Assembly (NCBI GenBank): GCA_013112715.1
Contig: JABFGB010000011.1
Location: forward strand, 62,001 to 126,000
Direction of reading: 5' to 3'
Length of the DNA stretch: 64,000 bases
From: Chloroflexota bacterium
Lineage (GTDB): Bacteria > Chloroflexota > Anaerolineae > Aggregatilineales > J027
The translations under genes and the position numbers were made by a program. The notes under the pieces are model-generated. The model saw nothing but the letters and a program-made list of their open reading frames with translations. It did not search any database and was not told where the DNA came from. Shown here piece by piece: positions 18,775-28,525 of this stretch. How positions within the stretch are numbered: position 1 is the first letter of the stretch; every line of letters begins with the position of its first letter.

Positions 18775-19686
<912 letters not shown>

Positions 19687-19710
19687 ACAACTTTACGTCT
19701 CGAAATAGTT

Positions 19711-19735
19711 GGGCGGTTATGCAAGCCGCCCTTTT
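19711..19735 (+). terminator. Weak terminator after argF
   Basis: GGGCGG (19711-19716) pairs with CCGCCC (19726-19731), loop of 9 bases, then TTTT. The stem is short, so some readthrough into the GNAT-like gene is likely. Confidence 0.55.
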
Positions 19736-19753
19736 AAGAAAGCATAATTCAAT

Positions 19754-20911
19754 ATGAGCAGCATCGTTGTTCGTAAAGTCGAAGACAAATCAGAATACAA
19801 AGATTTTTTTGAATTTCCGTGGGCGCTGTATAAAGACAATCCCTATTGGGTGCCGCCGCTGAAATCGGTGCGGAAACATCTGCTTGACCGCGAACATGAT
19901 GCGTCGTGGGAATATATGGAAGGTGATTTTTTTGTCGCTTATAAAGATGGTACACCCGCCGGAACGATTGCCGCGTTTATCAATCACCGCCACAACGAAA
20001 CGTGGCAAGAACATATCGGCTGGTTTGGGGCGTTTGAGTTTATAGACGACCCCACAGTTTCAAGGGCACTTTTAACAGCGGCAGAGGACTATATCAAAGG
20101 TAAAGGCTATGACGCGATTCGTGGCCCGGTCAACTTCAACCTTAATGGCGAGATTGGCGTGCTGTTGGATTCGTATGACCGGATGCCGATGATCTTGATG
20201 CCGTATAACATGGCCTACTATCCGCAGCATTATGAACAGGCGGGATATGTCAAAGCCAAAGATGTCATCACATGGGCGGGTAACAAAGCCACATTAGGAT
20301 TGGAAGGCGGTATCATCCCCGAACGCTTGGTGCGCGTAGTAGAAAAGAACAACCAGCGACGTGGCATTACGGTGCGGGCCGGAAATCGGAAAACGATCAA
20401 AGAAGATTTCCAGATTATCTATGAGTTATACAACACAGCATGGAAAGATAATTGGGGGTTTGTGCCGCTGACCAAACGTGAACTGGATGCACTGATTCGG
20501 GATTTGAAACAGTTCTATGTCCCGGAGATCACATTTTTTGCATTTGTGAAGGGCAATCCCGCCGGGTTTGTCCTCGCTGTGCCGAATATGAACCAGCCAA
20601 TTCACAAAGCCTATCCGCGTCCGGGTGTGCCGGAAATTGTGAGCTTGCTGAAAATCCTGTGGCATTGGAAAATTCGCCCAGTGATTACCGAGGCGCGTAC
20701 CCCGTTAATGGGCGTGAAAGAAGAGTATCGCGGAATTGGGGTAGACGGCGCGATTTTGTTGCACCTCTTTAGTATGGTGCATAAAACCAAATACTCCTTT
20801 TATGAGGGCGGGTGGGTCTTGGAAGATAACGAAGATGTCAACATCATGACCCGCAATTATCAAGCCTATGTGGATCGCCGCTATCGCATTTACGAGAAAG
20901 TCTTGAAATAA
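19754..20911 (+). CDS. GNAT-like acyltransferase of the YghO type
   Basis: A 385-residue protein with a two-part GNAT-like architecture. The first half has FFEFPWALYKDNPYWVPPL and GDFFVAYKDGTPAGTIAAFIN, the second FFAFVKGNPAGFVLAVPNMNQ and EEYRGIGVDGAILLHLF, which resembles the acetyl-CoA loop. The family is common and conserved but its substrate is unknown; proteins of this kind are usually annotated as N-acetyltransferases. It is 21 bases upstream of uvrC on the same strand, so the two may be co-transcribed. No motif links it to DNA repair. Confidence 0.7.
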   Translation: MSSIVVRKVEDKSEYKDFFEFPWALYKDNPYWVPPLKSVRKHLLDREHDASWEYMEGDFFVAYKDGTPAGTIAAFINHRHNETWQEHIGWFGAFEFIDDPTVSRALLTAAEDYIKGKGYDAIRGPVNFNLNGEIGVLLDSYDRMPMILMPYNMAYYPQHYEQAGYVKAKDVITWAGNKATLGLEGGIIPERLVRVVEKNNQRRGITVRAGNRKTIKEDFQIIYELYNTAWKDNWGFVPLTKRELDALIRDLKQFYVPEITFFAFVKGNPAGFVLAVPNMNQPIHKAYPRPGVPEIVSLLKILWHWKIRPVITEARTPLMGVKEEYRGIGVDGAILLHLFSMVHKTKYSFYEGGWVLEDNEDVNIMTRNYQAYVDRRYRIYEKVLK

Positions 20912-20932
20912 GCATCGTAGAGAACTGAACTT

Positions 20933-22828
20933 ATGAGCAGCTATACCCCACCCGAAAATATCCAAGAGATTCTGAATAACCTGCCAACCAGCCCCGGCGT
21001 TTATCAAATGTTTGATCGCAAGGGCACGATTATTTACATCGGCAAGGCCAAAAATCTGCGGAATCGAGTACGCTCCTATTTTCAACCCGGCAATGTGCAG
21101 ACCAAAGTACAGCGCATTCGTGAACGGGTGGTGGACATCAAAATCATTGTGTTGGAAGATGAGGTCGCGGCGCTGACCGCCGAGGCGCAGTTAATTCGCC
21201 ACCACAAGCCCCGCTATAACGTCATCTGGAAAGATGATAAACGCTATCCGTATATCATGATTCGCACCCGCGACCCCTTCCCGAAGGTATTGGTTACGCG
21301 GCAGGTCAATCGAAAAGATGGCAATCGCTATTTTGGGCCATATTCGAGCAGCTATGCCATTCGCCTGATGTTGGATGCGCTGCGAAAGGCTTTCCCCTAT
21401 CTGACGTGTGACCGTGACATTACAGGGAATGACGCGCGGGCCTGCTTGTATTACGACATCAAAATGTGCGGCGGGCCGTGCATTGGGGCACAAAATCAAG
21501 CCGAATACCGCGAATCCATCAATGGCTTGATCCGGGTGTTGGAAGGCAAGGCGCAGGACGTTTTGAAAGAACTCCAAACGCAAATGGAGGGGGCAGCGGA
21601 AAATCTGAATTTTGAACGGGCGGCGGTGCTGCGTGACCGGATTCAGGCGATTGAACGAGTGACGAATTTTCAATATCGTATCGCCGATTATGGGGCCGAT
21701 CAGGATGTCATTGGCATTGCCCAAGATGACATGGGCGTGGCGATGATGGCGCTCTTTGCCATCCGCTCTGGCAATATGGTCGGCAGCGAGACTTTTCCGC
21801 TGGTGAATATTGAAGATGAAGAGACACCCGAAATCATCGCTAGTTTTCTCATCCAATATTATGAAGAGGCCTATGAGATTCCGCCGGAGATTTTCCTGCC
21901 TGTTGAAGTGCCAGACACCCCGACGCTGGAAAAATGGCTGAGTGAAAAGCGCAACGGGCGGGGGAAGGTTTCGTTAAAAGTGCCGCAGCGGGGTGAGAAA
22001 AAGGCGCTGGTCAAACAGGCGTCCGAAACGGCTGCCGAACAACTCAATATTTTCCAAATCCGCCAAGCTAAAGATACCGTCAAACAAGAGGCCGGACTGC
22101 GCGAACTGCAAGAGGCGCTGAAATTGGAGAATCCGCCGACCCGCATGGAGTGTTATGACATCAGTACGCTGCAAGGCACCAATACCGTAGCGAGCAGGGT
22201 GGTATTTGTACAGGGCACGCCGCAAAAAAGTGAGTATCGCAAGTTTAATATCCGCACGATTGCCCATGAAGGGCCGGACGATTATCAATCTATGCGGGAG
22301 ACACTGACCCGCCGCTTTAAGCGCTATATCGAGTCGGTGGAAAATCCCGAAGCCCTCGCTCCCGGTAAAGTGGATAAGGACGAGACGTGGCGCTTGCTGC
22401 CCGATTTGCTGATTATTGATGGCGGCAAGGGGCAGTTGGGGGTAGCAGTGGAGGTACTCAAGGAATTTGAGTTAATTGAGCATATTCCGGTGATTGGGCT
22501 TGCCAAGCGGTTTGAGGAAGTTTATCTACCTGACCAAGCCGAGCCAATTATTTTGCCGCGTAAGAGTGAGGGGCTGTATTTGTTGCAGCGGATTCGGGAT
22601 GAGGCCCATCGCTTTGCCATTACCGCCCATCGCACACAACGCCAGCGTAAGGGCGTGATGAGCCGCTTGGAAGCTGTGCCGGGAATTGGGCCATCGAAAC
22701 GTAAGGCCTTGCTCAAAGCCTTTAACAATGATATTGAAGCCATACGCGGGGCGAGTATCGAAGAACTCATAGCGGTGGCAGGCATTACCGCTAAATTGGC
22801 AGAACAAATCAAGGCGACACTGGATTAG
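20933..22828 (+). CDS. uvrC: Excinuclease ABC subunit C
   Basis: A full-length 631-residue UvrC. The GIY-YIG nuclease domain (residues 17-95) reads SPGVYQMFDRKG, IIYIGKAKNLRNRVRSYF. A Cys-rich stretch (YLTCDRDITGNDARACLYYDIKMCGGPC) follows and may bind an iron-sulfur cluster. The UVR motif is near 205-240 (NFERAAVLRDRIQAIE). The RNase H-like second nuclease begins with ECYDISTLQGTNTVASRVVF (written MECYDIS in frame) and includes LLIIDGGKGQL. Two helix-hairpin-helix motifs end the protein (EAVPGIGPSKRKALL, VAGITAKLAEQI). UvrC makes both incisions in nucleotide excision repair after UvrAB loading. A small gene follows after 4 bases. Confidence 0.96.
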   Translation: MSSYTPPENIQEILNNLPTSPGVYQMFDRKGTIIYIGKAKNLRNRVRSYFQPGNVQTKVQRIRERVVDIKIIVLEDEVAALTAEAQLIRHHKPRYNVIWKDDKRYPYIMIRTRDPFPKVLVTRQVNRKDGNRYFGPYSSSYAIRLMLDALRKAFPYLTCDRDITGNDARACLYYDIKMCGGPCIGAQNQAEYRESINGLIRVLEGKAQDVLKELQTQMEGAAENLNFERAAVLRDRIQAIERVTNFQYRIADYGADQDVIGIAQDDMGVAMMALFAIRSGNMVGSETFPLVNIEDEETPEIIASFLIQYYEEAYEIPPEIFLPVEVPDTPTLEKWLSEKRNGRGKVSLKVPQRGEKKALVKQASETAAEQLNIFQIRQAKDTVKQEAGLRELQEALKLENPPTRMECYDISTLQGTNTVASRVVFVQGTPQKSEYRKFNIRTIAHEGPDDYQSMRETLTRRFKRYIESVENPEALAPGKVDKDETWRLLPDLLIIDGGKGQLGVAVEVLKEFELIEHIPVIGLAKRFEEVYLPDQAEPIILPRKSEGLYLLQRIRDEAHRFAITAHRTQRQRKGVMSRLEAVPGIGPSKRKALLKAFNNDIEAIRGASIEELIAVAGITAKLAEQIKATLD

Positions 22829-22832
22829 GACT

Positions 22833-23423
22833 ATGCCCATTACCAATCGCTTGCTTGAACGACCTCTCAATCGCTTCGTTGTCATTCCCGGATGGGCTAC
22901 GCTCAATGATTGGTTTGAACTGCTGACGTGTGACCCACGAGCCACCCCGCTGGTAGATTTCGGGCGAGAAGCACCTTTGATGCGCGTTGGGGTGACGGCT
23001 TTGAATTGGTTTTTGATGGATATGCTGGGCTTGCGAGCACAGTGGTATGATGGCGGATGGGAACGCCGTGAAGAAGTGTGGTTGCTGATTAACCCATTAC
23101 GCTATCGGATTTTGGGACACCAACCGCGCCGACCCTATGCGCTGGATGTGCGCGATTATCTACGCAAAATCGCCCCGCATGTATTAAACGAAAGCCTCTC
23201 CGAACATGCCTATTTCGCCTGTGCCCCGGTGGTCTTTCGGGATGAGGTAGATGATGTGCAGGCCGAAATATTGGCGGGTCGTGCTCCTTGGGGTCGAATT
23301 GCGGTGCTGGATAAAACAGATCATGTGGTTGGGATGGTATGTGGGATCGGGCCAACCACGATGTCCCTCCCACCGATTTTGAAGCCAACTTGCTCGTGTG
23401 GTGGTGTAACCTATTCAACATGA
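22833..23423 (+). CDS. Hypothetical protein, 196 residues, possibly frameshifted at its end
   Basis: No family recognised. The protein is rich in Trp, Arg and acidic residues (TLNDWFELLTCDPRAT, WYDGGWERREEVWLLINPLRYRILGH). It starts 4 bases after uvrC and its stop overlaps the FemAB-like start as ATGA. The last 27 codons (from about 23340) read CGIGPTTMSLPP..., which looks unlike the rest. The +2 frame from 23315 on reads WDRANHDVPPTDFEANLLVWW and runs straight into the FemAB-like frame. Either this is a normal short tail or a frameshift has split a longer protein. Confidence 0.6.
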   Translation: MPITNRLLERPLNRFVVIPGWATLNDWFELLTCDPRATPLVDFGREAPLMRVGVTALNWFLMDMLGLRAQWYDGGWERREEVWLLINPLRYRILGHQPRRPYALDVRDYLRKIAPHVLNESLSEHAYFACAPVVFRDEVDDVQAEILAGRAPWGRIAVLDKTDHVVGMVCGIGPTTMSLPPILKPTCSCGGVTYST

Positions 23424-24535
23424 TAACCCCGACATGGATTACGAACGCGCAGGAGTGGAATACCCGCCTGCAAACTCTACCCAAAGCCCATGTTTTGCAG
23501 TCATGGGAGTGGGGGGAGTTTAAACGTCGCACCACTGGCTGGACGCCCGAACGCATTTTCTATCACAACGAAGCAGGCGAATTGGTGGCGGGGGCAAGTT
23601 TGCTCACCCGTCGCATCGGGCCGCTGCAAGTGCTCTATGTTCCCAAAGGCCCAATCTTCCGCGATTTTGAATTGACGACCATTGTGCCCGTGTTGGAACA
23701 CTTGCAGGCGTTAGCCCGCAAACGCTTGGTGGTCTGGCTGAAAATTGACCCGGATGTAGTTGCCGCAACAGGTCTCCCCGACAATACCACCCCGGAACAT
23801 CCTGATGCCCCCAATGCACAGGGGCAGGCCATCCAGAATTATCTCCAAAAAAAGAGGTGGCGGTTTAGCCCAAGCCAAGTGCAGTTTCGCAATACCATGC
23901 TGCTCGATTTGACACGTACAGAAGATGAGTTGTTGGCGGGGATGAATCAATCCACCCGTCGCAAAATTCGCCTTGCCGAAAAAGGCGGGGTGACAGTGCG
24001 AACGACCAGCGATGAGGCCGATTTAGGCTCATTGTATGAGATTTATACCCTTACAGGTCAGCGGCAGGGTTTTACCACACGTCCCTATGACTATTATCTC
24101 GATTTGTGGAAAACCATGCTGGCTAGTGGCTTTGCACAGGTTTTTATAGCTGAGGCGGAACGAAAAGCGCTGGCTGGGGTTATTGTGTTCAGATTTTCAC
24201 AAACGGCATGGTATTTCTATGGCATGTCGTCCAATGAAAGCCGCGATTTGCAGCCAACCTATGCTCTACAATGGGCCGCGATTCGCTGGGCCAAAACACA
24301 AGGCTGCACGGTTTATGATTGGTGGGGAGCGCCGAATGAATTTATCGAGGCCGACCCGATGTGGGGGGTCTATCGGTTTAAAGAGGGATTCGGGGGAACG
24401 ATTACACGGCATATTGGGGCATGGGACACCATCCCTTATCCTCCCCTGTATTGGGCCTATGAACAAGCCATTCCGCGTATTATTGGATTTTTGCGGCGGC
24501 GGTCAGCCCCAAATCGCAGTCAACCAATGGAATGA
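23420..24535 (+). CDS. FemAB-like aminoacyltransferase (GNAT fold)
   Basis: A 371-residue protein. It begins MITPTWITNAQEWNTRLQ and contains LQSWEWGEFKRRTTGWTPERIFYH (the FemAB N-terminal signature), LYVPKGPIF, STRRKIRLAEKGGV, a second acetyltransferase half with FIAEAERKALAGVIVFRFSQTAWYFYGMSS and the ending YDWWGAPNEF ... GVYRFKEGFGG. These match FemAB/peptidoglycan interpeptide-bridge enzymes, which move amino acids from tRNA to lipid II. Related proteins instead act on lipids or polysaccharides, so the acceptor is uncertain. The frame is also open upstream to 23315, but the ATG at 23420 overlaps the preceding stop and gives the usual start of the family. Confidence 0.85.
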   Translation: MITPTWITNAQEWNTRLQTLPKAHVLQSWEWGEFKRRTTGWTPERIFYHNEAGELVAGASLLTRRIGPLQVLYVPKGPIFRDFELTTIVPVLEHLQALARKRLVVWLKIDPDVVAATGLPDNTTPEHPDAPNAQGQAIQNYLQKKRWRFSPSQVQFRNTMLLDLTRTEDELLAGMNQSTRRKIRLAEKGGVTVRTTSDEADLGSLYEIYTLTGQRQGFTTRPYDYYLDLWKTMLASGFAQVFIAEAERKALAGVIVFRFSQTAWYFYGMSSNESRDLQPTYALQWAAIRWAKTQGCTVYDWWGAPNEFIEADPMWGVYRFKEGFGGTITRHIGAWDTIPYPPLYWAYEQAIPRIIGFLRRRSAPNRSQPME

Positions 24536-24544
24536 GGTGGGCAT

Positions 24545-25021
24545 TTGACCGAATCAACACACATGAGACTTGCGTCACAGACACAATGGCCGCTTTGGAT
24601 TAAGATTTACGCCGTTCTTTTGGGCGGGCCTATGGTTGGGGTTTGTGCAGGATTGGCGATATGGATATTTTCCAGTCAATTTGGTGGCCTGCTCGACGAT
24701 ACTGATCAGACAGCGACCCTCTTATTGATGATTGCCTCGGCGATGCTGTTGGGCTTGGGGGCCTATCTGTTTTTTAGCGGCGTGTGGAGTGTGGTCAATA
24801 ATCGGCGCGATGCCGTACTGATGGCAGCCACCGGGCATTTGATTGTGGCTGGGCCAGCGATTACCTTGCTGGCAGTAGATTTTTTCCGCAACCAGGAACG
24901 CTTTGTCAACGATTTAGTTAGCGCAACCGCAAATGGGTTTACGGGAATCGAATTTCGGCTGCTGGCATGGGTCATTTTTAACATCTATTTTGCGCTCATT
25001 CTGTCACTGGCAGATCAGTGA
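24545..25021 (+). CDS. Small membrane protein, four predicted helices
   Basis: A 158-residue integral membrane protein with hydrophobic segments at about 20-42 (IYAVLLGGPMVGVCAGLAIW), 57-80, 90-112 (AATGHLIVAGPAITLLAVDFF) and 137-155. The TTG at 24545 is chosen as start because GAGGTGG lies 4 bases upstream. An in-frame ATG at 24563 has no such site. The family is not recognised. It starts 9 bases after the FemAB-like gene, so it is probably in the same operon. Confidence 0.65.
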   Translation: MTESTHMRLASQTQWPLWIKIYAVLLGGPMVGVCAGLAIWIFSSQFGGLLDDTDQTATLLLMIASAMLLGLGAYLFFSGVWSVVNNRRDAVLMAATGHLIVAGPAITLLAVDFFRNQERFVNDLVSATANGFTGIEFRLLAWVIFNIYFALILSLADQ

Positions 25022-25063
25022 CTAATGTGATTTTCGTTTTTAGTACCGAGGGAGGAAATCTCA

Positions 25064-25513
25064 ATGGCAGAACAACAATCGAAGCCATCATCGTTTAAAT
25101 TATCTGAAGATTGGTTAGCCACTATTGTTGGACTAATCATTGTATTGATCGTTGGGGTTGGTGTGCTTGGCCCCGGCCCACAAACCGCCAAACTCACCAC
25201 TGCCGCTGGTGAAAGCACGGGTGTGGAAGTTTTGGCACGGGATGATTGGAAGATAACGGCGACGGTTGGGGGGGAGAAGTTTAAGATTGCTTCTCCATAT
25301 ACCAACCTTGAGTCGGGCAAGACCTACGCCTATGAATGCCGGGATGGGCAGATTCTCCCACTGACCGAAGCCGTAGATACAGCCACGCGCGAAGATGAGG
25401 ATAAAGCCTATGTCAGCTTGCTCAATAACTGCGATGCAAAGGTTGTATTGACCTATCAAACCGATTTGGCAATTCGATGGCCCATTTTTGGCTTATTCAC
25501 GGAATCGAAATAG
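25064..25513 (+). CDS. Single-pass membrane protein upstream of a YeiH-type exporter
   Basis: A 149-residue protein with one N-terminal membrane segment (LATIVGLIIVLIVGVGVLG, about residues 18-37) and a soluble beta-rich outside part (ITATVGGEKFKIASPYTNL, CRDGQILPL) ending with WPIFGLFTESK. A strong ribosome site (GAGGGAGGAAA) precedes the ATG. It ends 12 bases before the YeiH-family gene, so it probably assists that transporter. No family was recognised. Confidence 0.68.
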   Translation: MAEQQSKPSSFKLSEDWLATIVGLIIVLIVGVGVLGPGPQTAKLTTAAGESTGVEVLARDDWKITATVGGEKFKIASPYTNLESGKTYAYECRDGQILPLTEAVDTATREDEDKAYVSLLNNCDAKVVLTYQTDLAIRWPIFGLFTESK

Positions 25514-25525
25514 GGGGAAATTAAA

Positions 25526-26641
25526 ATGGCGGTTAATCAAGCAGCGGTGAAAAGTAGTCCGGCGCAAAAAGAATCAAGTGCAGTTGCCGTCAAATGGGGC
25601 GGTTTATTCGCTGGTGCGGTTTTGCTTCTCCTATTGACTGTACTGGTGGCGGAACTCGATGACTGGATTGGCTTTACCTTTAAAGAACGGGATGTGGCAC
25701 AAAACCCCCTTGAATATCCCCTGACGGCGGTGGTGATTGGCTTAATTGCGAATGGCCTATTGCGGGTAACAAATCTCTATCACCATATCAAACCCGCTAT
25801 CCGCACCGAGCTATTTTTGAAAGTCGGGTTGGTCATTTTGGGGGCACGTATCAGCCTAGATGACTTGGTAACGACGGGTACAGGCGGCTTGATTCAGGCC
25901 CTGATTATGGTCGCCTCAGTGTTCCTGTTTAGCTGGTGGCTCGGCGGCAAATTAAAGCTGAATCCTACCTTGCGGGCGGTGATGGCCTCGGCGGTCTCGA
26001 TTTGCGGGGTGTCGGCGGCGATTGCGGCGGCGGGTTCGGTTTTAGCCCGCAAAGAAGAAGTGACCTATGTCACGGCGTTGGTGATTATTGTGGCCCTACC
26101 CATGATGGTGTTGATGCCGCCTATTGCTCATGCGATTGGTCTGCCGGATGACGTAGCAGGTGCGTGGTTTGGTGGCAATATTGACACGACCGCGGCTGTG
26201 GTGGGGGCGGGGACGATTTTCAGCGATGAAGCACAGGAAGTTGCTGCGATTGTCAAACTGGGGCAAAACGTCATGATCGGGTTTGTGGCATTCGCGCTGG
26301 CCCTCTATTTTGCGACGGTGGTGGAAAAGAATAAAGAGGGCGCTCAAAAACCCAGTGTCAGCATGATTTGGCAACGTTTCCCCAAATTTGTGATTGGCTT
26401 TGTGCTGGTCTCCATCTTGGTTTCAGCCAATGCGTTTTCACCGGAGATTGTGAAAGAACTTAACAGTGCCAATAAGTGGGTTTTTGCGCTGGCGTTTGTA
26501 GCAATAGGTCTCGATTTCCATGTATCCAGTATTAAAGAAATGGGCTGGCGTCCGGTCGGCGTTTTTGCGGGGGCAACCGTGTTTAATACGGCCCTTGCGC
26601 TGCTGGTGGCATGGCTCATTTTCGGCGTTTTGGGTTTCTAG
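25526..26641 (+). CDS. YeiH/UPF0324-family putative sulfate exporter
   Basis: A 371-residue protein with about ten hydrophobic helices and the family pattern. NPLEYPLTAVVIGLIANGLLRV is followed by KVGLVILGARISLDDLV, SVSICGVSAAIAAAGSVLARKEEVTYVTALVII and GAWFGGNIDTTAAVVGAGTIF. Later it has FVAIGLDFHVSSIKEMGWRPV and a helical end. These match conserved family 698 (YeiH), whose members are annotated as putative sulfate exporters, with little direct evidence. The ribosome site AGGGGGAAA precedes the ATG. It forms a pair with the upstream single-pass protein. Confidence 0.88.
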   Translation: MAVNQAAVKSSPAQKESSAVAVKWGGLFAGAVLLLLLTVLVAELDDWIGFTFKERDVAQNPLEYPLTAVVIGLIANGLLRVTNLYHHIKPAIRTELFLKVGLVILGARISLDDLVTTGTGGLIQALIMVASVFLFSWWLGGKLKLNPTLRAVMASAVSICGVSAAIAAAGSVLARKEEVTYVTALVIIVALPMMVLMPPIAHAIGLPDDVAGAWFGGNIDTTAAVVGAGTIFSDEAQEVAAIVKLGQNVMIGFVAFALALYFATVVEKNKEGAQKPSVSMIWQRFPKFVIGFVLVSILVSANAFSPEIVKELNSANKWVFALAFVAIGLDFHVSSIKEMGWRPVGVFAGATVFNTALALLVAWLIFGVLGF

Positions 26642-26650
26642 TCAGTAAAA

Positions 26651-26681
26651 ACAGGCGAGCCAACCACTCGCCTGTCTTTTT
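26651..26681. terminator. Bidirectional terminator between convergent genes
   Basis: ACAGGCGAG (26651-26659) and CTCGCCTGT (26667-26675) form a 9-bp stem. On the plus strand it is followed by CTTTTT and on the minus strand by TTTTACTGAC, so it serves both the YeiH gene and the 26680 gene. Confidence 0.88.
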
Positions 26682-26994
26682 AATTGAGCAGTTCACCAAA
26701 CTCCGCCCGAATAAAGGCCTTGACGCCTTCCGTACCCGTCAATTGAAGCGAGAGAGTGTCGGAATTCGCGTCTACCTGAATGGCGAAATCGAAGAATGGG
26801 CAGCACAGGCGCTCCAATGAGACAAACTGTGCCAGCATGACAAGCCACTCGGCTGAAAATTCAAAACGATAGCCATTAGACATTTCATGGACAGCCTGCT
26901 TGGAAGTAAACAACTGCTCGGCAAGCTGCTGATGCGCCGGACGTTGTTCAGGGCTAATGGCGTTCATGTTGCAGGCGAATACAGTTTCTTGCAT
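26680..26994 (-). CDS. Small conserved protein with a Cys-Cys-Pro-Phe motif, metal-associated
   Basis: The gene encodes a 104-residue protein. Two ATGs compete: the upstream one at 27000 directly abuts AAGGAG, while the ATG at 26994 has it at 6 bases and is preferred. The core reads FEFSAEWLVMLAQFVSLERLCCPFFDFAIQVDANSDTLSLQLTGTEGVKAF. The pattern of LERLCCPFxxF with a following LTGxEGVK is known from a small family often found beside mercury or other metal-resistance genes; that link is recalled from memory. A MerR-type promoter sits directly upstream (27026-27056). The adjacent cysteines could bind a soft metal. No merR is present in the window. Confidence 0.72.
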   Translation of the reverse strand: MQETVFACNMNAISPEQRPAHQQLAEQLFTSKQAVHEMSNGYRFEFSAEWLVMLAQFVSLERLCCPFFDFAIQVDANSDTLSLQLTGTEGVKAFIRAEFGELLN

Positions 26995-27025
26995 GGTCAT
27001 CTCCTTAAACTGATGTTATAACCAT

Positions 27026-27056
27026 AGCCTAAGCCTTCAAGCGCACTTGAAGTCAA
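27026..27056 (-). promoter_or_regulatory. MerR-family-type promoter and operator
   Basis: On the minus strand TTGACT (27056-27051) and TAGGCT (27031-27026) are separated by 19 bases, the over-long spacer that MerR activators correct by twisting DNA. Between them lies the inverted repeat CTTCAAG-TGCG-CTTGAAG (27052-27035). AAGGAG and the start at 26994 follow at once. Confidence 0.75.
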
Positions 27057-27098
27057 GGGTTGATAAAAAAATCATTTTCCCAAAAGGAAACTATTTTT

Positions 27099-28520
27099 AT
27101 GGTAGGTCGAATTACCCAAATGCGACAGAAAATCACCGGAGCAATGCTGCTGGGTTCGGCGGCGGTGACCTCGACCACATGGCCCATCGCGGCGAAGATT
27201 TTCCCCGAAAAATTGGAAATAGATGACAATATTTCGTATTGGGCGACCCAAACGCCGGATTATGTTGCAGGTGAACCTCTGCGGAAATCTATCACGGCGG
27301 ACTTGGCGATTATCGGCGGTGGGTTTACGGGGGTTTCGACGGCCTACCATTTCAGCCGACGTTATCCCGAAAAACGGGTGGTATTGCTTGAGGCGAAGGC
27401 ACTGGCAAATGGGGCGAGTGGGCGCAACGGTGGCATGATGCTGAATTGGATCAATGGCGTGGAGACGGATGACCCGGAAATGCTGCGTCGGGTGTATGAG
27501 GCGACCAGCGGGGGGATTGACCTGATTGAAGAGATTATCCGGCGTCACAATCTGCATGTGGACTATCGGCGGGATGGCACGGTCACGGTGTATACCAGCG
27601 CGGAACGGGCCGAGAAAAAACACGCCGAAATTGAATGGCTGAACTCGATAGGCATCCCCGGTGAATTTTATGACCGCCAAACACTGACCGCCAAACTGAA
27701 TATGCAAGGGGTCTATGGCGCGTGGTTTGACCCCGGCACGGGACAACTCAATGGCGCACAGTTGATTCGGAGCCTGCGTCCGATTTTGGTGGAGCAGGGG
27801 GTCGAAATTTATGAACATACGCCTGTGTTGAAAATTCGTGAGGGATCAACCATCACGCTTGTGACACCCGAAGCGGAAGTGCAGGCGGAGGCGATTGTCC
27901 TTGCGACGAATGGCTATACAGGCAAATTGGGTTATTTCCGCGAGGCCATCTTTCCGCTGCATTCGCATGTGTTCGCTACTGAACCCCTTACACCGGAACA
28001 GCGCGAGGCATTGGGATGGCGCGAAATGGCAGGTTATTCGGATGACCTTGACCGGATTTCATATTCCACCATGACCCGCGATGGACATGTGATTTTTGGG
28101 GGAGGCAGCAACCAGTCCTACAGCTATCTATTTAAGAATCGGACGGCCTACCCCGGCACACCCGATTCGGCTTTCGCCAAGATGCAGGAAACCTTACGCG
28201 AATACTTTCCCAACAGCGCCAATCTAAAAATTGCCTATCGTTGGACGGGCACACTGGCGATTACCCTGCGGCGCAACTGTTCAATGGGGGTGCGCGGTGA
28301 ACATCGCAACGTGTTTTATGCGTTGGGCTATTCGGGGCATGGGGTGACGTTGGCAAATTTGGCGGGGCAGGTCTTGACCGACATTTATTCTGGCGACGAT
28401 CAGCAGTGGCGCAATCAGCCGTTTTATCAAGCCAAGTTCTCGCCGATCCCACCAGAACCTTTTCGTTGGATGGGGTATCAGGCATTCACACGATTGACCG
28501 GGCGTTCGCCGCGTATCTAG
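27099..28520 (+). CDS. FAD-dependent amine oxidoreductase (DAO family, gamma-glutamylputrescine oxidase-like)
   Basis: The protein has 473 residues from the ATG at 27099, which has AAGGAAA 8 bases upstream; a TTG at 27060 in the same frame is less likely. After a 60-residue lead with a hydrophobic stretch ([21 protein letters not shown]) comes the dinucleotide motif [17 protein letters not shown]. This is followed by [21 protein letters not shown], where Gly-Arg-Asn-Gly-Gly is typical of PuuB-like enzymes. The later [24 protein letters not shown] and [17 protein letters not shown] segments bind FAD. PuuB-like enzymes oxidise amines with FAD. The lead may be a signal or Tat-like sequence without twin Arg, so location is unsettled. 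Confidence 0.85.
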   Translation: MVGRITQMRQKITGAMLLGSAAVTSTTWPIAAKIFPEKLEIDDNISYWATQTPDYVAGEPLRKSITADLAIIGGGFTGVSTAYHFSRRYPEKRVVLLEAKALANGASGRNGGMMLNWINGVETDDPEMLRRVYEATSGGIDLIEEIIRRHNLHVDYRRDGTVTVYTSAERAEKKHAEIEWLNSIGIPGEFYDRQTLTAKLNMQGVYGAWFDPGTGQLNGAQLIRSLRPILVEQGVEIYEHTPVLKIREGSTITLVTPEAEVQAEAIVLATNGYTGKLGYFREAIFPLHSHVFATEPLTPEQREALGWREMAGYSDDLDRISYSTMTRDGHVIFGGGSNQSYSYLFKNRTAYPGTPDSAFAKMQETLREYFPNSANLKIAYRWTGTLAITLRRNCSMGVRGEHRNVFYALGYSGHGVTLANLAGQVLTDIYSGDDQQWRNQPFYQAKFSPIPPEPFRWMGYQAFTRLTGRSPRI

Positions 28521-28525
28521 CTCGG

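Noticed and set aside
27072..27818. A 248-codon minus-strand frame inside the FAD oxidoreductase gene
   Set aside because: The plus strand has the FAD motifs. The antisense product has no signature and no ribosome site.
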